A stretch of DNA of 64,000 nt from the NCBI RefSeq assembly GCF_028453695.1, contig NC_135775.1, forward strand, positions 16,588,545 through 16,652,544, in the 5' to 3' direction. Of the stretch, positions 1 to 10,829 are shown piece by piece (positions within the stretch are counted from its first letter, which is position 1; the number at the start of each line of letters is the position of its first letter). A program made the translations under genes and the position numbers. The stretch comes from Augochlora pura (taxonomy: Eukaryota > Arthropoda > Insecta > Hymenoptera > Halictidae). The notes beneath the pieces were generated by a model. That model saw only the letters and a list, made by a program, of their open reading frames with translations, had not been told where the DNA came from and made no database searches.

Positions 1-2571
1 TAATTTTGTAAACATATAAGAACGTTATAATTGAACTACATAATAAGTAATATTATACTAATAAGATTACGTTAATACATTATGTTAATAATGTATTGAG
101 ATACGAAAAGTAGTATCTAATTTATTTAGTAAATCTCAAGTCATTCTAAGCTGAAAGATAAGGATCATGATAAAATAAAAAAATAAAAATAAATAAGATT
201 TGGATGCTAAATTAACATTGGATGCTAAATTATTAAAGTTAAGAAAAAGGAAACTACTGTTTGTAAAATGTTATTATTAAATCCATCCAGTTTTCTAAGT
301 CACTAGCTCAATTTCAGCAATACAGTTTTAAACGCAAACGAACGATGTGATATGTCAACTTTTCTGCGTCGATGAAAATTGAATATTCTGCACGTTTAGT
401 ATACATATATACTGCTGCGTAAAATCACGTACGCAGTAACTTTCTACCTTCACAAATCTAGCGCTTCAAACATACTAAATCGCCATGATTCGTGTTCGTT
501 CAAGGTAACATAAATGGATAAGAGAACGAAATAGTGTTCTTGAAGCAAATTGGATTGTCGATAGACCGTTCAATGGATTACCAGGGAAGAACATTTTCTA
601 TCAAGTTTAAACTGCTTTCCATCACCGAACAGCTAACAATGGATGAAAATCTGGTTATTCGGTATTATTTAATTTCAACTCTTCCATCGAATGTTAATAT
701 TTTGAATACAAATTTGAAACATTTTAATTCATCAGAGAGTCTCCTGCGAATTTTCGCTTGACAAGTGCACAAAATTTAAAGTAAAAAAATAATCTGCAAT
801 TTATTCTTCATGTAAAATAATAATTTTGTACAACGATTGTATAAAACAAGAATTATGAAATTATATAAAAACATATTTGTTCTTTTAACAGTACTAATCA
901 AATGAAAATAAAGTAATATTCTTAAATTCTTCCGATATTTTCACTATTCTGTAACTTTCTTATCAGCTTTTGCAATAAATAAAATTTATTTCGGAGTACT
1001 CTTTCATAGAAAATAGAATATATTGCTTCATAAAAATAAACTTTAGTTGCAGGATTTAAAAATTAAACAAATCTCTGGATCACTAAATAAATAACACGAC
1101 TCAATCGTCAGAGTAACGTGTAACTCATGTTTTAGGTGAATTAGAATAAGTATACATAAAATTAATATAATAAGTTCGACAACGTTTATTCTCTACAATA
1201 TGTAGCTTGTAAACATTGTGCCAATCACTTTTTCAAACGTTCGACATGTGGTACAATTTTAATTGGATCAGTATCGCTTTTCGTTTCTGCCAGAAGATTG
1301 AACGGCTTCGAAACAAATTGTTAATAAATGTTACGTAAAGATTCGAACTGTGACAGTTACGATGACTGAAAATAATGTTATGGCAATTACAAGTAAAATC
1401 GGTTCCAGTTAATTTTGTTTGCCTACAATGCACTTCGGTAAAACAACGAGAGAAGTTGGGAATATTAGTTAGAATAAAGTATTATTACTATAAAAATAAA
1501 GATGTGATATCATTGAATGTTCAGTATAATATTTTCTGTATTAACTTTTCATAACCGAAATTCTCATGCAGAAGCCATGAAGAAGCATGTATACGAGATA
1601 TTACTAATTCACATTTGTAAATGGAACAAGAACTTTAAAATACAAGTATGAGTTGAAATAAAATTATATCGTATTAATAATGCTCAATTAATAATATAAT
1701 ATACTTATATTATTAATAATGTATAATATATAATTACACAATATTGCATTATATTTTGTACAATATTGTATTATATTTCGTACAATATCGTATTATAATT
1801 ATACAACATTTTATTGTACTATTTCCTTCATTATTAACCAAAGATTTTATATGATCTCATTCTACGCAATCAATTGTCCGCATACGAAAAAAACTAACTC
1901 TGGGTGGAATATCGATGAGTGGATAAAAGAGAAGATAAATGATAAAGCGGCGTGTATTTTTAGACACTTTGGCGGTGTAATCACGAAATTAATTTTTTGT
2001 ACGACTTAAGCAGACGTTGGCAGGTATTTATCAGAGGTAATTGATTAATCGGGTCTACTCTTCCAAGCAGACGAAACAAAATGTACTGGCATTCGAAACA
2101 ATTAAAATAAGAGCTTCGATCTTTGGTTTTTATAATTATTTTATAAATATTTTATTTAATATCATCATTATTTTATTAATCTGTTCTATTGTAAATTAAT
2201 TAGCATTCACATATATATATAAATATATCAAATAAAACCAGAAACATTTTAGTTCCATTTTTTGATAATTTGTGATTTCTTTGAAAATAGATCGCAAGGC
2301 AAAGGGGTTCATAAACTCTTTAATGACTGAATTGTGTCCAAGAGAAACTCAATAATTTTCTCCTCAATAATAATGTTAAATGAACTTTACATCATTTAAA
2401 TATTTTAGTTTATTATTTAACCTGTTGCGTTATAGTAATCGAAATAATTTGATGGATTACGGATAAGATTACTGTGGTCTCCCAATGATTTTTCAAGAAA
2501 TTCTTCACCGTCGATCATCGATTTCAACAGAATTATTAGAAAACTGCTGGTAGATAAAGTGTTAACCACTT
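1..2571. other. AT-rich non-coding stretch
   Basis: No exon, RNA gene or complete mobile element is recognisable here. Open frames are short, AT-driven and lack family motifs or convincing splice junctions. The stretch from about 1680 to 1820 is dominated by TA-rich repeated words of the ACAATATTGTATTATA type. Confidence 0.6.
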
Positions 2572-2844
2572 CGGTACGGCGCGCATCGACCACGAAATTT
2601 TGCCCACGGCCGGCACTCACCATTCGTATGCTACTTCGTGCATCGACAGTGAATCCGTTTTGCTCTTTTACAGATCTTTGACGAGAAAAGCTTTGAAGCA
2701 CTAGATATGTGTATTTCTGGACGTAAACACTGCAATTGCAGAGATAAGGCAAAAGTTCTTGGCAGTCGACTATAGTCGACACTCGGCTGTGCGTGTTCAT
2801 CTGTGGCCGTCGACTATAGTCGACACTCGTACCGAAGTGGTTAA
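2572..2844. mobile_element. TTAA-flanked MITE, piggyBac-like (CCACTTCGGTACG ends)
   Basis: Seen: TTAA at 2572-2575 followed by CCACTTCGGTACG, and the exact inverse CGTACCGAAGTGG followed by TTAA at 2841-2844. The 273-bp element is more GC-rich than its surroundings and its inner termini also match (GCATCGAC on the left, GTCGACACTCG on the right). Known: piggyBac elements duplicate TTAA and their termini commonly begin CC. Inferred: a non-autonomous piggyBac-type element inserted in the intron just downstream of the exon at 2899-3077. No transposase is encoded; the minus-strand frame crossing it (2417-2848) is a by-product. Confidence 0.7.
2765..2829. repeat. Duplicated 16-bp perfect palindrome within the MITE
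   Basis: GTCGACTATAGTCGAC occurs at 2765-2780 and again at 2809-2824, each followed by ACTCG, giving a 44-bp periodicity. The 16-mer is its own reverse complement. It sits in the right arm of the TTAA-flanked element. Confidence 0.9.
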
Positions 2845-2898
2845 GCACGACAGGCTGTTGTAGAATGTGAAGGGATGAAAACGAGAGAAAATATTTAC

Positions 2899-3077
2899 CA
2901 CGCCATCAGAAGAGGACTCCTCGAATCCACGGAAAGCGGACATTGCAGCCGGAGGTGTAGTCCTCATGTCCAAGGGTAGCCATTCACTCCTAGAAGGCGA
3001 GCTACCCTGCACCGATGGGGATCCGTGCTTTCCACCCCTTGTCCCAAGTCGCGGTCTGCCACGACGTACCTTTCGAC
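2899..3077 (-). CDS. Internal coding exon with AT-hook-like motif, gene unassigned
   Basis: Read on the minus strand: acceptor TTGTTCAG before 3077 and donor GTG|GTAAAT after 2899. Of the three frames only one is open over all 179 nt; it needs one base from the preceding exon and ends in phase 0. The roughly 60-residue product is basic at its start, with KVRRGRPRLG (an RGRP core as in AT-hooks), then Ser/Pro-rich, then acidic (FEESSSDGV). GC content is well above the flanks. I do not recognise the protein. Its entry phase matches the end of exon 5 of the BTB/zinc-finger gene at 21-28 kb on the same strand (G|GT = Gly), so it could be an alternative downstream exon of that gene; it could equally belong to a separate gene running off the left edge. 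Confidence 0.55.
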
Positions 3078-4609
3078 CTGAACAAGTATTATTATATCAT
3101 ATACGCTTTTCTTATGCTATACATATATACATATATCACCTAAAAGCATCGTAACCCTTAAATGCATACGATTGCGGAAATGTAATACAATCACTTTCAC
3201 GTTTTAACACTTGGATGGACACGCCAGTAATTCTAAAAATTTCGTTTAGGTAAAGAATGTTTATTAATCAAACGACAATTGAAAAATGAAGTTGTATAAC
3301 ATCAATTATGTTCTCATTATTCTTACGTTTCATGAATTCTAATAAAATTAAGAAAGATGTATTAAATTAGCGTGAAAATTAATTTTCAAATATGATATAT
3401 TAAATACACGACATCCTCTGTTTATCTGTATCTATTAGCTAGAAAATATTGACGAAGAATTCGAGCACATGAATCTGTCATTTTTCTCCATTTATCTGTA
3501 TTTTCGTTATTAATGATTATATGTCTTTTTTCGTTATAGTCCCGTACGTTTAGTGTACATTAAAGCGTCGCAGATCGGATCACTTTAATTACGAAGTTTA
3601 CAGATCATTTTAATTACGCTTCTCCAATTAAAAAAGCAATAAATAGTTTTCAGTTGATAATCAAATATAAAAATTAATATCATATCCATTTCATAAGCAA
3701 TATATTTTAGTTAGTAATTGTCGCTAATTCCTACGTTCGCAGTTAAGGGTTGAAGTGTTTCATTTTATACCGCTCCACAGAAAAATATTATCGATTCGCG
3801 GAAACCGGTGCGAACCAGTTGAATCCCATCACAGGTTAAATTGTGCACAAGGTCGCCCAAATTGGGAACACGGACATCAAAGGTTGAAACAGAAGCTTCA
3901 TCTCTGGTATAATAATCTGCGATTCTACATATGTGTGACGCCAGCAAAAGAGCAAACAGATAACTGGCTGGCGAAGGACATGTGTAATTGATCATTCGAT
4001 ATGCATTATTTACTGATCAAGCCGCTTTTCATGGTCGTCAGAGATCGCGGTTATTAGGGATGCGCTTTCTAACAAATAAACTGTGAAATTTACACATGTA
4101 TGCGTAAAATGAGTAGATGAAATACGTAACAGAAAAAACACCAGAAGCATTTCATTATAACTGGTATATTACTTAGAAACGGAATAGAATTATTAACAGA
4201 TGAAATCAGTGTTTATCCAACGTTCGTTTTATGAAGCAGACAATTTTTATTCAGCATAAAGATTTGCAGTCCATTGATAATTTTCCTATTTTAGGAAACG
4301 AGAAATATAATTGTTTAGCAATACTAATAATGCAATGATATGGCCAAATGTATTATTAAAGTAATTTAGGGTTAAGTTAGTTTATGATAACTTTACTATT
4401 CATTTCACTTGCCTTCTCAACATTTTGACATGTACAGATCACATTTTAAGACATAACTCAAGATTTTCAAAAATGTGACGCACTCAAATGTATCCACACT
4501 GCTCATCGCACGAGCGTAACAGACGATGGTTATTGCATCTGCGTTCTGACGCACCGAATGTAGATATAAAAAGGCTGCAAACGTCTCATAAAACGTTGGA
4601 CTGCCATAA
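3078..4609. other. Non-coding stretch with transposon-end fragments
   Basis: No exon is supported. About 3206-3225 holds a TTAACACTTGG word resembling other TTAACACTA ends in the window. Positions 4255-4273 carry a CATAAAGATTTGCAGTCCA end of the hAT-like family without a clear partner. Frames on both strands at 3755-3995 lack motifs and splice sites. Confidence 0.5.
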
Positions 4610-4706
4610 CTATGGATTTTATGACCTTGTGACTAAACTGCGGATTTTATGCACTTATGATTAGCCTGCGAATTTTATGCACTTATGACGAGACTGCGGA
4701 TTTTAA
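4610..4706. repeat. 28-bp tandem repeat built from the hAT-like terminus
   Basis: Three full 28-bp units (4610-4637, 4638-4665, 4666-4693) and a partial fourth. The unit is CTGCGGATTTTATGC followed by ACTTATGA and four variable bases. This is the terminal sequence of the dispersed TAGACTGCGGAT family repeated head to tail. The last unit overlaps the left end of the element at 4690-5019. Confidence 0.8.
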
Positions 4707-5019
4707 ATAAATAACTACTGAACGTATTTCTACAATCTCAATAATGGTAAATTCTAAAAGTTATAACCTGTTCTTTTGACGGGCACCGTAAATCTAGTGT
4801 TAATGAAAATATAAAATAATGGAACGATGGAAATAATTAGTCTGTTTAAGTAAAATTTGATAAAAGGTCGTATCGACACAGATTTTATAAAGATTGTTAA
4901 TTTTCAAAGCACCATAATTATCAGCGTTTTTATAATTCCTCCCGGAAAGTGACCTGACAGAGGGATAAAGTTGTTAAGAGAAGAAAGAAATTATATTTTA
5001 CATAAATATTTGCAGTCCA
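4690..5019. mobile_element. hAT-like MITE, copy 1
   Basis: Left end GAGACTGCGGAT, right end inverse (TTTGCAGTCCA). Flanks are CTTATGAC (4682-4689) and CTTACGAC (5020-5027), a 7/8 match consistent with an 8-bp target duplication. About 330 bp, AT-rich, no coding capacity. Confidence 0.65.
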
Positions 5020-7207
5020 CTTACGACAAAATTTAGCAGAACTAGTTGGACTATTAAAAGAATTTCTGCATCTTATTGTCAACATATTGAAATTGTTCAA
5101 AGAAGAGACAACTTTCTTTATTTGATTCTATTTGTTGCAATTTAAATGCGTCATTTTTAATCAATGAAAATTGTTGAAGAAAAAGGCAACATTTTACTCG
5201 TTTTCTATTTACTCCAATTTTTATATATTATTTTAAATTAATTAAAATTGTCGAAGGATCCTAAAAAAATTAATAAAATATAATAAGTTAACACAAAAAC
5301 GAATTTTCAAATTTGAGCGAACAATTTCATCGCGTGCCAGTGAAATTGTTAAGCGGCAAAAGAAATTTAAAAATCGAAAGGCAATTTTCTAAATATTATA
5401 CCGCACGCTGAGAATTCATAAGACACCCGCATTAATTTAAACAAAAAATATTGTTGACACCGATTCTAATTTTAAAGAACATATAACGCTTTACAGACCA
5501 ATTCCTCGTGATATGTAAAATGGAAATATCGGAAGATTGAAATCCGTGATTTCCCTCCTATAACTAGTTTTATAGTAGCGGTAAGAAAATCTGTAAAAAC
5601 GAAGGTTCCTTTATATTACCCTGACATTCTCCGAAAAATTTTGGCCGCAACAGTATGACGACAGAATTCGGGTTCGAAGCTCTGAACCATTCCTGTTCAT
5701 ATATTGGCAGTTTTTATTACTGACGCAGGTTTCGCCACGCATTCACCATCGAGCAAAGTTAGGAAACGTGAAACATCAAATAGCGTGGATGCAGAATATT
5801 GCTGGTAAATTCGTTATGCCTATAATTCACAAAATTTCAAAGCGCTGCATACACAAATGCAATACACATCGATGGCCAGATATTCGAAGCGAGATCCGGA
5901 GGAATATTATTCTGATGAATATAAATATACGATACGTATGCCTCGGTGAAGAACATATTGTTGTAACGACTTTGGCTTTGATCTAATATTCATGTACATG
6001 ATCTTCAAAAACTAATAAAAAGACAAGAAGAAAGTTGAAAAACATAATTAAATATTAATAAAATTGAGAGATCAGTTAATTATATATGGTGAACAAAATT
6101 TCAAATTCGAACGGAGTACATTAAGAATGTCTTCACTATTTTATATTGCTGTTTTCTATTTTGGCAATAAATGCAAATAATCCGCTATCAAACTTGCTAT
6201 ACATGATTTAATCGTTAAAGATAATATTTCAAATTTAAACAGAGTGCGTTGATATTCATCAACAAAACTGAAATGAGCTTTGTTCACATATGCAGATGCG
6301 GAGATAATTTTTGATACGAATCTCGTTATACACGATCTAACTTTTCGTAATCGTTGTGAAGAAGTAGTCGCGCGCTGAAATTAATTACACGAGCACCCCG
6401 GTCTAATAGGATTACCCTAAAAGAGCGTAAAAATTGTAGAATGATTTTAATTGCAAAAAGGAAGCAGATTCAAACGAGTTAATCAAAGGGAAGAAACTCT
6501 TCCATAATTATAGAACGAAGGGAAAGAGAGGACATGGAGGGTCGCGAGTCGAGAAATACTGCTCTGTAATTATTATTTTAAAAAATGCAATCCGATGTCT
6601 ATAGCCGCAAATTCTTTAAGAATCTTTCTAGCAACAGATATTAGGTAACCCGATATTATAAATGTCTCGTCAAAAACAAATCTCCAGATTTTATAGGACA
6701 TTTATGAGTATGTAAAGTGCCCCAAACGGAAAAAGTACAACCTTTCTAATAATAAAATAACATTTTCTTGATAGCGACAGTATTATCATTATATAAAAAT
6801 ATCGAATACGAAGATAGATAATAGTAAAGAGACACAAGATACTTTTAGCAATTATATACTAATAGTTATTTAGCGATTTATAATAACAAAAACTGAAGAA
6901 TTACCCAAAAAACATTGATGTTACGAGTTAAGAAAATTTAACATATATATAATCTACTCAAACTGATTAAAATAATAACAATAGTAATACAAATTTAAAA
7001 ACTCCGTTTCCACCAAATTAAAAATGACGAATTTTTTAAATCGTAACAAATGAGAGCGGCGTAGCTTGGATAGATTTAGATCTAGATGGCAAGTCGTTCA
7101 GACCTAATATCAACGTAAAATGGACGTCTTTAAGGCATCGTGTGTCCCTTCTACTCAAGCATGGCACTCGGAAAAATAGGAGGCATCAAAGAGAAGATTT
7201 GGAGAAA
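5020..7207. other. Non-coding AT-rich stretch
   Basis: Nothing recognisable on either strand. The only frame above 70 codons (5768-5986, +) has no motif, no splice context and no coding-like composition. Confidence 0.5.
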
Positions 7208-7453
7208 TCAAAACATTCGAAATGTTCGGAATACTGTACTGGCATTCTCACTACAAATGGTTAATACATTTGGGAGCTCCTCGAACGGCAAAGCATTCTC
7301 CCGCGTGTATGTTAAATACTTCTGCAGTACTGGTTTTCGATAGTTACAGGCTACAGATGGTGCTACAATTGAAACGCTTGCTTTTGGTTCAGTCTTGGAT
7401 GCATCTGTATATATGTATTGGTACAGAGTTTCCATATTCTGCGCATATTTCAT
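7208..7453 (-). pseudogene. LINE retrotransposon RNase H remnant
   Basis: The 81-codon minus frame contains YIYTDASKTE at residues 13-22, followed by a hydrophobic strand (SVSIVAP), then LTYTRENALPFEEL and VLTICSENASTVFRTFR. Known: RNase H domains of Jockey/R1-type non-LTR elements have a Y-T-D-G/A-S-K motif, then a TAE helix, then a TDS-like third acidic motif. The order and spacing fit, but the second and third acidic motifs appear degenerate (TRE for TAE, SEN for TDS), so this is a decayed fragment. No reverse transcriptase or poly(A) tail is recognisable around it. Confidence 0.5.
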
Positions 7454-10400
7454 GAAATAAGGGCCTGCAGCCTGCTGAAATGGTTAGTATTTTCTTGTAT
7501 ATAATAAATATAGATTGATGATATAATTTTGTATATTATTTTGTTGTCAAAAACGTTGTTGCATGCTTGATGAGTATCTTCTTGTTAATGTTTAGCGTTT
7601 CATTGGTAACGTGAAATTTCTTTCATATGACGAAAAAAATTGTAGTTGTAATGGCTAATCTTCTAAATATCATTTTATAAGTTGTAGAAAATACCGAAAA
7701 ATATGTAGAAAATTAATTACTGATTTTTACAGTAAACCTGGAGAGTATTGAGAGAGTATTTGTTTGGAACTTTTTGCCATTTTGATCATAATGTGCGTTT
7801 GAACCAAAGCGGCAACATTAATAGTGCTTTTTGCCTATTTTAAAAAAAGTAAAACTGATGACAAACTGTGAAAGTAATGTATGCATGCAGTATATGTATG
7901 CATTATGTGCTGAGTAGTACAATATACCGTTGGCTTTTATTCACAAAATTTACTACGAAAAAGTTTTATCAAAATCGACCACTTAATGACATTCAAAATT
8001 GTTGTGCGAACAGCTGCATCCTTGTGCAACAGCTAAGATCTCCTGATGGACGCCCAGGAGAATGACCTTAACAACATATATCTGGGTCAAGGTCATCGCA
8101 GAATGATGCATTCTATTTCAAATATTGTAAATGTTATCAAAAATGGGCCCAGAAATTATTTAATATATCCTCGCGTTAGCGAATATTATTTTCTTAGTAT
8201 GTGTGTTCTTCTGTATTAATATTTTGCTTGTATTTATGCAGTGAAAATGAATTATAATAGATTGTCAATATGAAATTTAATTAATAACACATTTTTAATA
8301 AAAATCTGAATTCTATCTTGTATGGAACATATAAATCCGGATAATGGACATTGAAATAAATATTAATGTGCGACATCTAAGAACTGTTACTTACGTGTAT
8401 AAACAAACAAATCATATAAATAAATGCACTCAATATTAAATCGTTTCCATTCCAAGTATTCGAAATAGTCAGTGAACTATAAAATATTTTTTATGGTCGT
8501 CGTATAGTACCAGTTCGAGAAAATGTTTTAACGACTCTCGTTTTATGCTCGAATGGACACACTTTTCCAACGATTTCCAATCGTTCAAAAAGCTTTACTA
8601 CGACATTTTTTCCAATCTCGTTTTCTATTCAACGTAATTGTAACATACAATTTCGTCCGAATAATGTCAATTCTGTATCCCAAAATCATTGTTTAATATA
8701 ACAACATCGTTCAAATAAATTAAGTGAATTTTGTAACATAATTTATAAATATGTCACATCAGAAAGTCCTATATCAAAAGCTGTCGACATTTCAAGGGAC
8801 CGCAATGATATTTAATTGACATAAACGTATCCCGATATTTCATCTCGTTTTAAAATGTAATTTGTTTCATCTGAACGGTGGATTTTATGCATTTATCACA
8901 AAAATCAGTAGATAAAAATTCGAGTCGAAGAAGTGAGAAATATATTTCTCACGTCCCATCAGCTTCGCGGAGAAACGCGTTCACGTGTGATAAATATGAA
9001 AGTAAAGAATGGTAGCGAGTATGCGACTCGTAGTCAGAGGCTGAAATCAGTTCTTTGATACAATTGGTGTAGACTCGAATCTTCATAATCATATTCAATA
9101 AAAAATATTTTTATTTTTGGCTTCTCATCGATTTGACTTTCGTCGCGTATCTGTTTTTCGTTTTTCTCATCAAAATGATACCAAGTCCGATATAATCACC
9201 TGATGCAATTAAAATCACAATTTTATCGTGTTCAGCGTTATTTTAATCAGAAAATTGAGACAAATAGAACGGTAAAAATTTTATTGGCCAAAACCAAGAA
9301 TAAGAAATTTTGTTTTTGAACTTAAAAAGCCGAGCTCGCGCGAGTTCTTTACTGTTTGTCGAATGCCCGGACAACATTGTTTTCCTTTGTCAAGTTCCTC
9401 TAATTAGTCGAATCTCGGTCTAGATAATGTAGAATTTAAACAATACGTAATTTATTGATAAAAAAAATAATCTTCATAACGCACTGAATTTTTTAGGCGG
9501 ATCTTTTGAACCAGCACTTTAGTTAGACCAGCTGCTTTAAAAATCGTTGTTTAAAAACAAAAATGTACGTTTATATGACACTTTCACGATGACAAGTTTG
9601 GCAAATTTTCAAAACATCGTTCAAATAACGTGAGAGTATTAGTAAAAGTACAAAGTGTTAAGGTCTACAGAAGAAGTAATGCATCCAGAAAACATATGTC
9701 GAAGAAAATGTTAAATGAAATGTTAAATGATCTACATGTAAACGAGTTATATATTTGTAAGAACGGGTTCGATTATTAAACTAAAGTTACTAAAATAACT
9801 TCGCCTGCACTAAGTCTGCTACCAGAGAAATATTCCACAATCACAGTCGAACCCAAATATACCCCCACTCATGCTTTCATATGTACCTGAATCATAATCA
9901 ATGGAAATCATGCAGCACATAACTCTTTTGTATTCGTAAGGGTGATGTTCAGTTAACTAAAACATACGCCGATGAATGATTCGCCGAGCAGGCACATCGC
10001 CCGCTAAGGTTTCGTAAGAAATGAACAGCTTGACAAAGTCTCACAAGTCGAATAAAAAAACATGGTCATTTATTTTCACAATTTTTGGCTTAAACAGTAT
10101 ACGTAGATCGAAGAGTCGAGTAAAATAGGAACCTAATGTAATAAACGCAAAATGATTGAATGTTCCGTTACGGTGAAAAGAATTCTCGAAAACATTTAAA
10201 GTTCGTCTGGTATTAAATATGCTTCGTTCTAATGATCGTCCATTAGTGACAATGTTTGATTAAGCATCAAAGACAACGCTTCCTCTTAATTAACAGAACG
10301 ATTAATGGAACGATTAATTAGTTAGCTAAGCGGCTTAATGAGCGACCAGAAAAAGGAACTCTATAGAAAAATGTTCCAACCATTTGCAGTCTAAGAATGT

Positions 10401-10631
10401 AACTTAACAACTCATTCAAGTCTTCTATGGCTCGGTATTGTACGATTCTTACTGTTGACGCTTCCGACATGCTTTTCCACGTGTCTCTATGTCCATTTGC
10501 AATGTTGACGAGCAACACAAGTTTTTCCAAAAAGAATGGTTCAACAGTCATGATCGTACGAACACCTTCGCAGCCAACGATTTCTCCATGTTCCTAAAAT
10601 TTGTCTCTTGAATTTTTCGATTCCTCGTAAA
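7454..10631. other. Non-coding stretch
   Basis: No exon found. 8063-8095 holds two nuclear-receptor-type half-sites (TGACCTTA and TCAAGGTCA). Around 8879-8898 is a solo end of the hAT-like family (GGATTTTATGCATTTATCAC). The 77-codon minus frame at 10318-10551 has no recognised domain. Confidence 0.5.
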
Positions 10632-10829
10632 TTGACTGCGGATCTTTATGCAAAATAAAAGCTGTCCAAGTCGATTGTGAAGAACAGAAATTTGGAAAAG
10701 AGTAAATCACTTTCTTTAATTACGTTAGTAAGTCGAAAATAGTGCCACGACGTTATCACATTCTTATAATTATTAGTACTTTTTTTCACCTACTCATTTT
10801 TATTATAAATAAATCAAATCCGCAGTCTA
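10632..10829. mobile_element. hAT-like MITE, copy 2 (decayed)
   Basis: Left end TTGACTGCGGATCTTTATGC, right end inverse AAATCCGCAGTCTA. Size (198 bp) and internal order (CAAAATAAAA near the left end, TTATAAATAAAT near the right end) match other copies. No target duplication can be seen, so the boundaries or flanks have decayed. Confidence 0.6.

Noticed and set aside
534..761. 75-codon plus-strand frame
   Set aside because: Begins with GTG, has no motif and no exon-type splice sites; isolated in AT-rich sequence.
2417..2848. 143-codon minus-strand frame
   Set aside because: Runs through the TTAA-flanked MITE and its palindromes; composition and boundaries follow the element.
3755..3995. Opposed 76-78 codon frames considered as an exon
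   Set aside because: Neither frame is flanked by phase-compatible splice sites and no family is recognised.
10318..10551. 77-codon minus frame considered as an odorant-receptor remnant
   Set aside because: A faint resemblance of YRAIEDLNELLSYILRLQMV to a receptor helix was not enough; no conserved receptor C-terminal motif.
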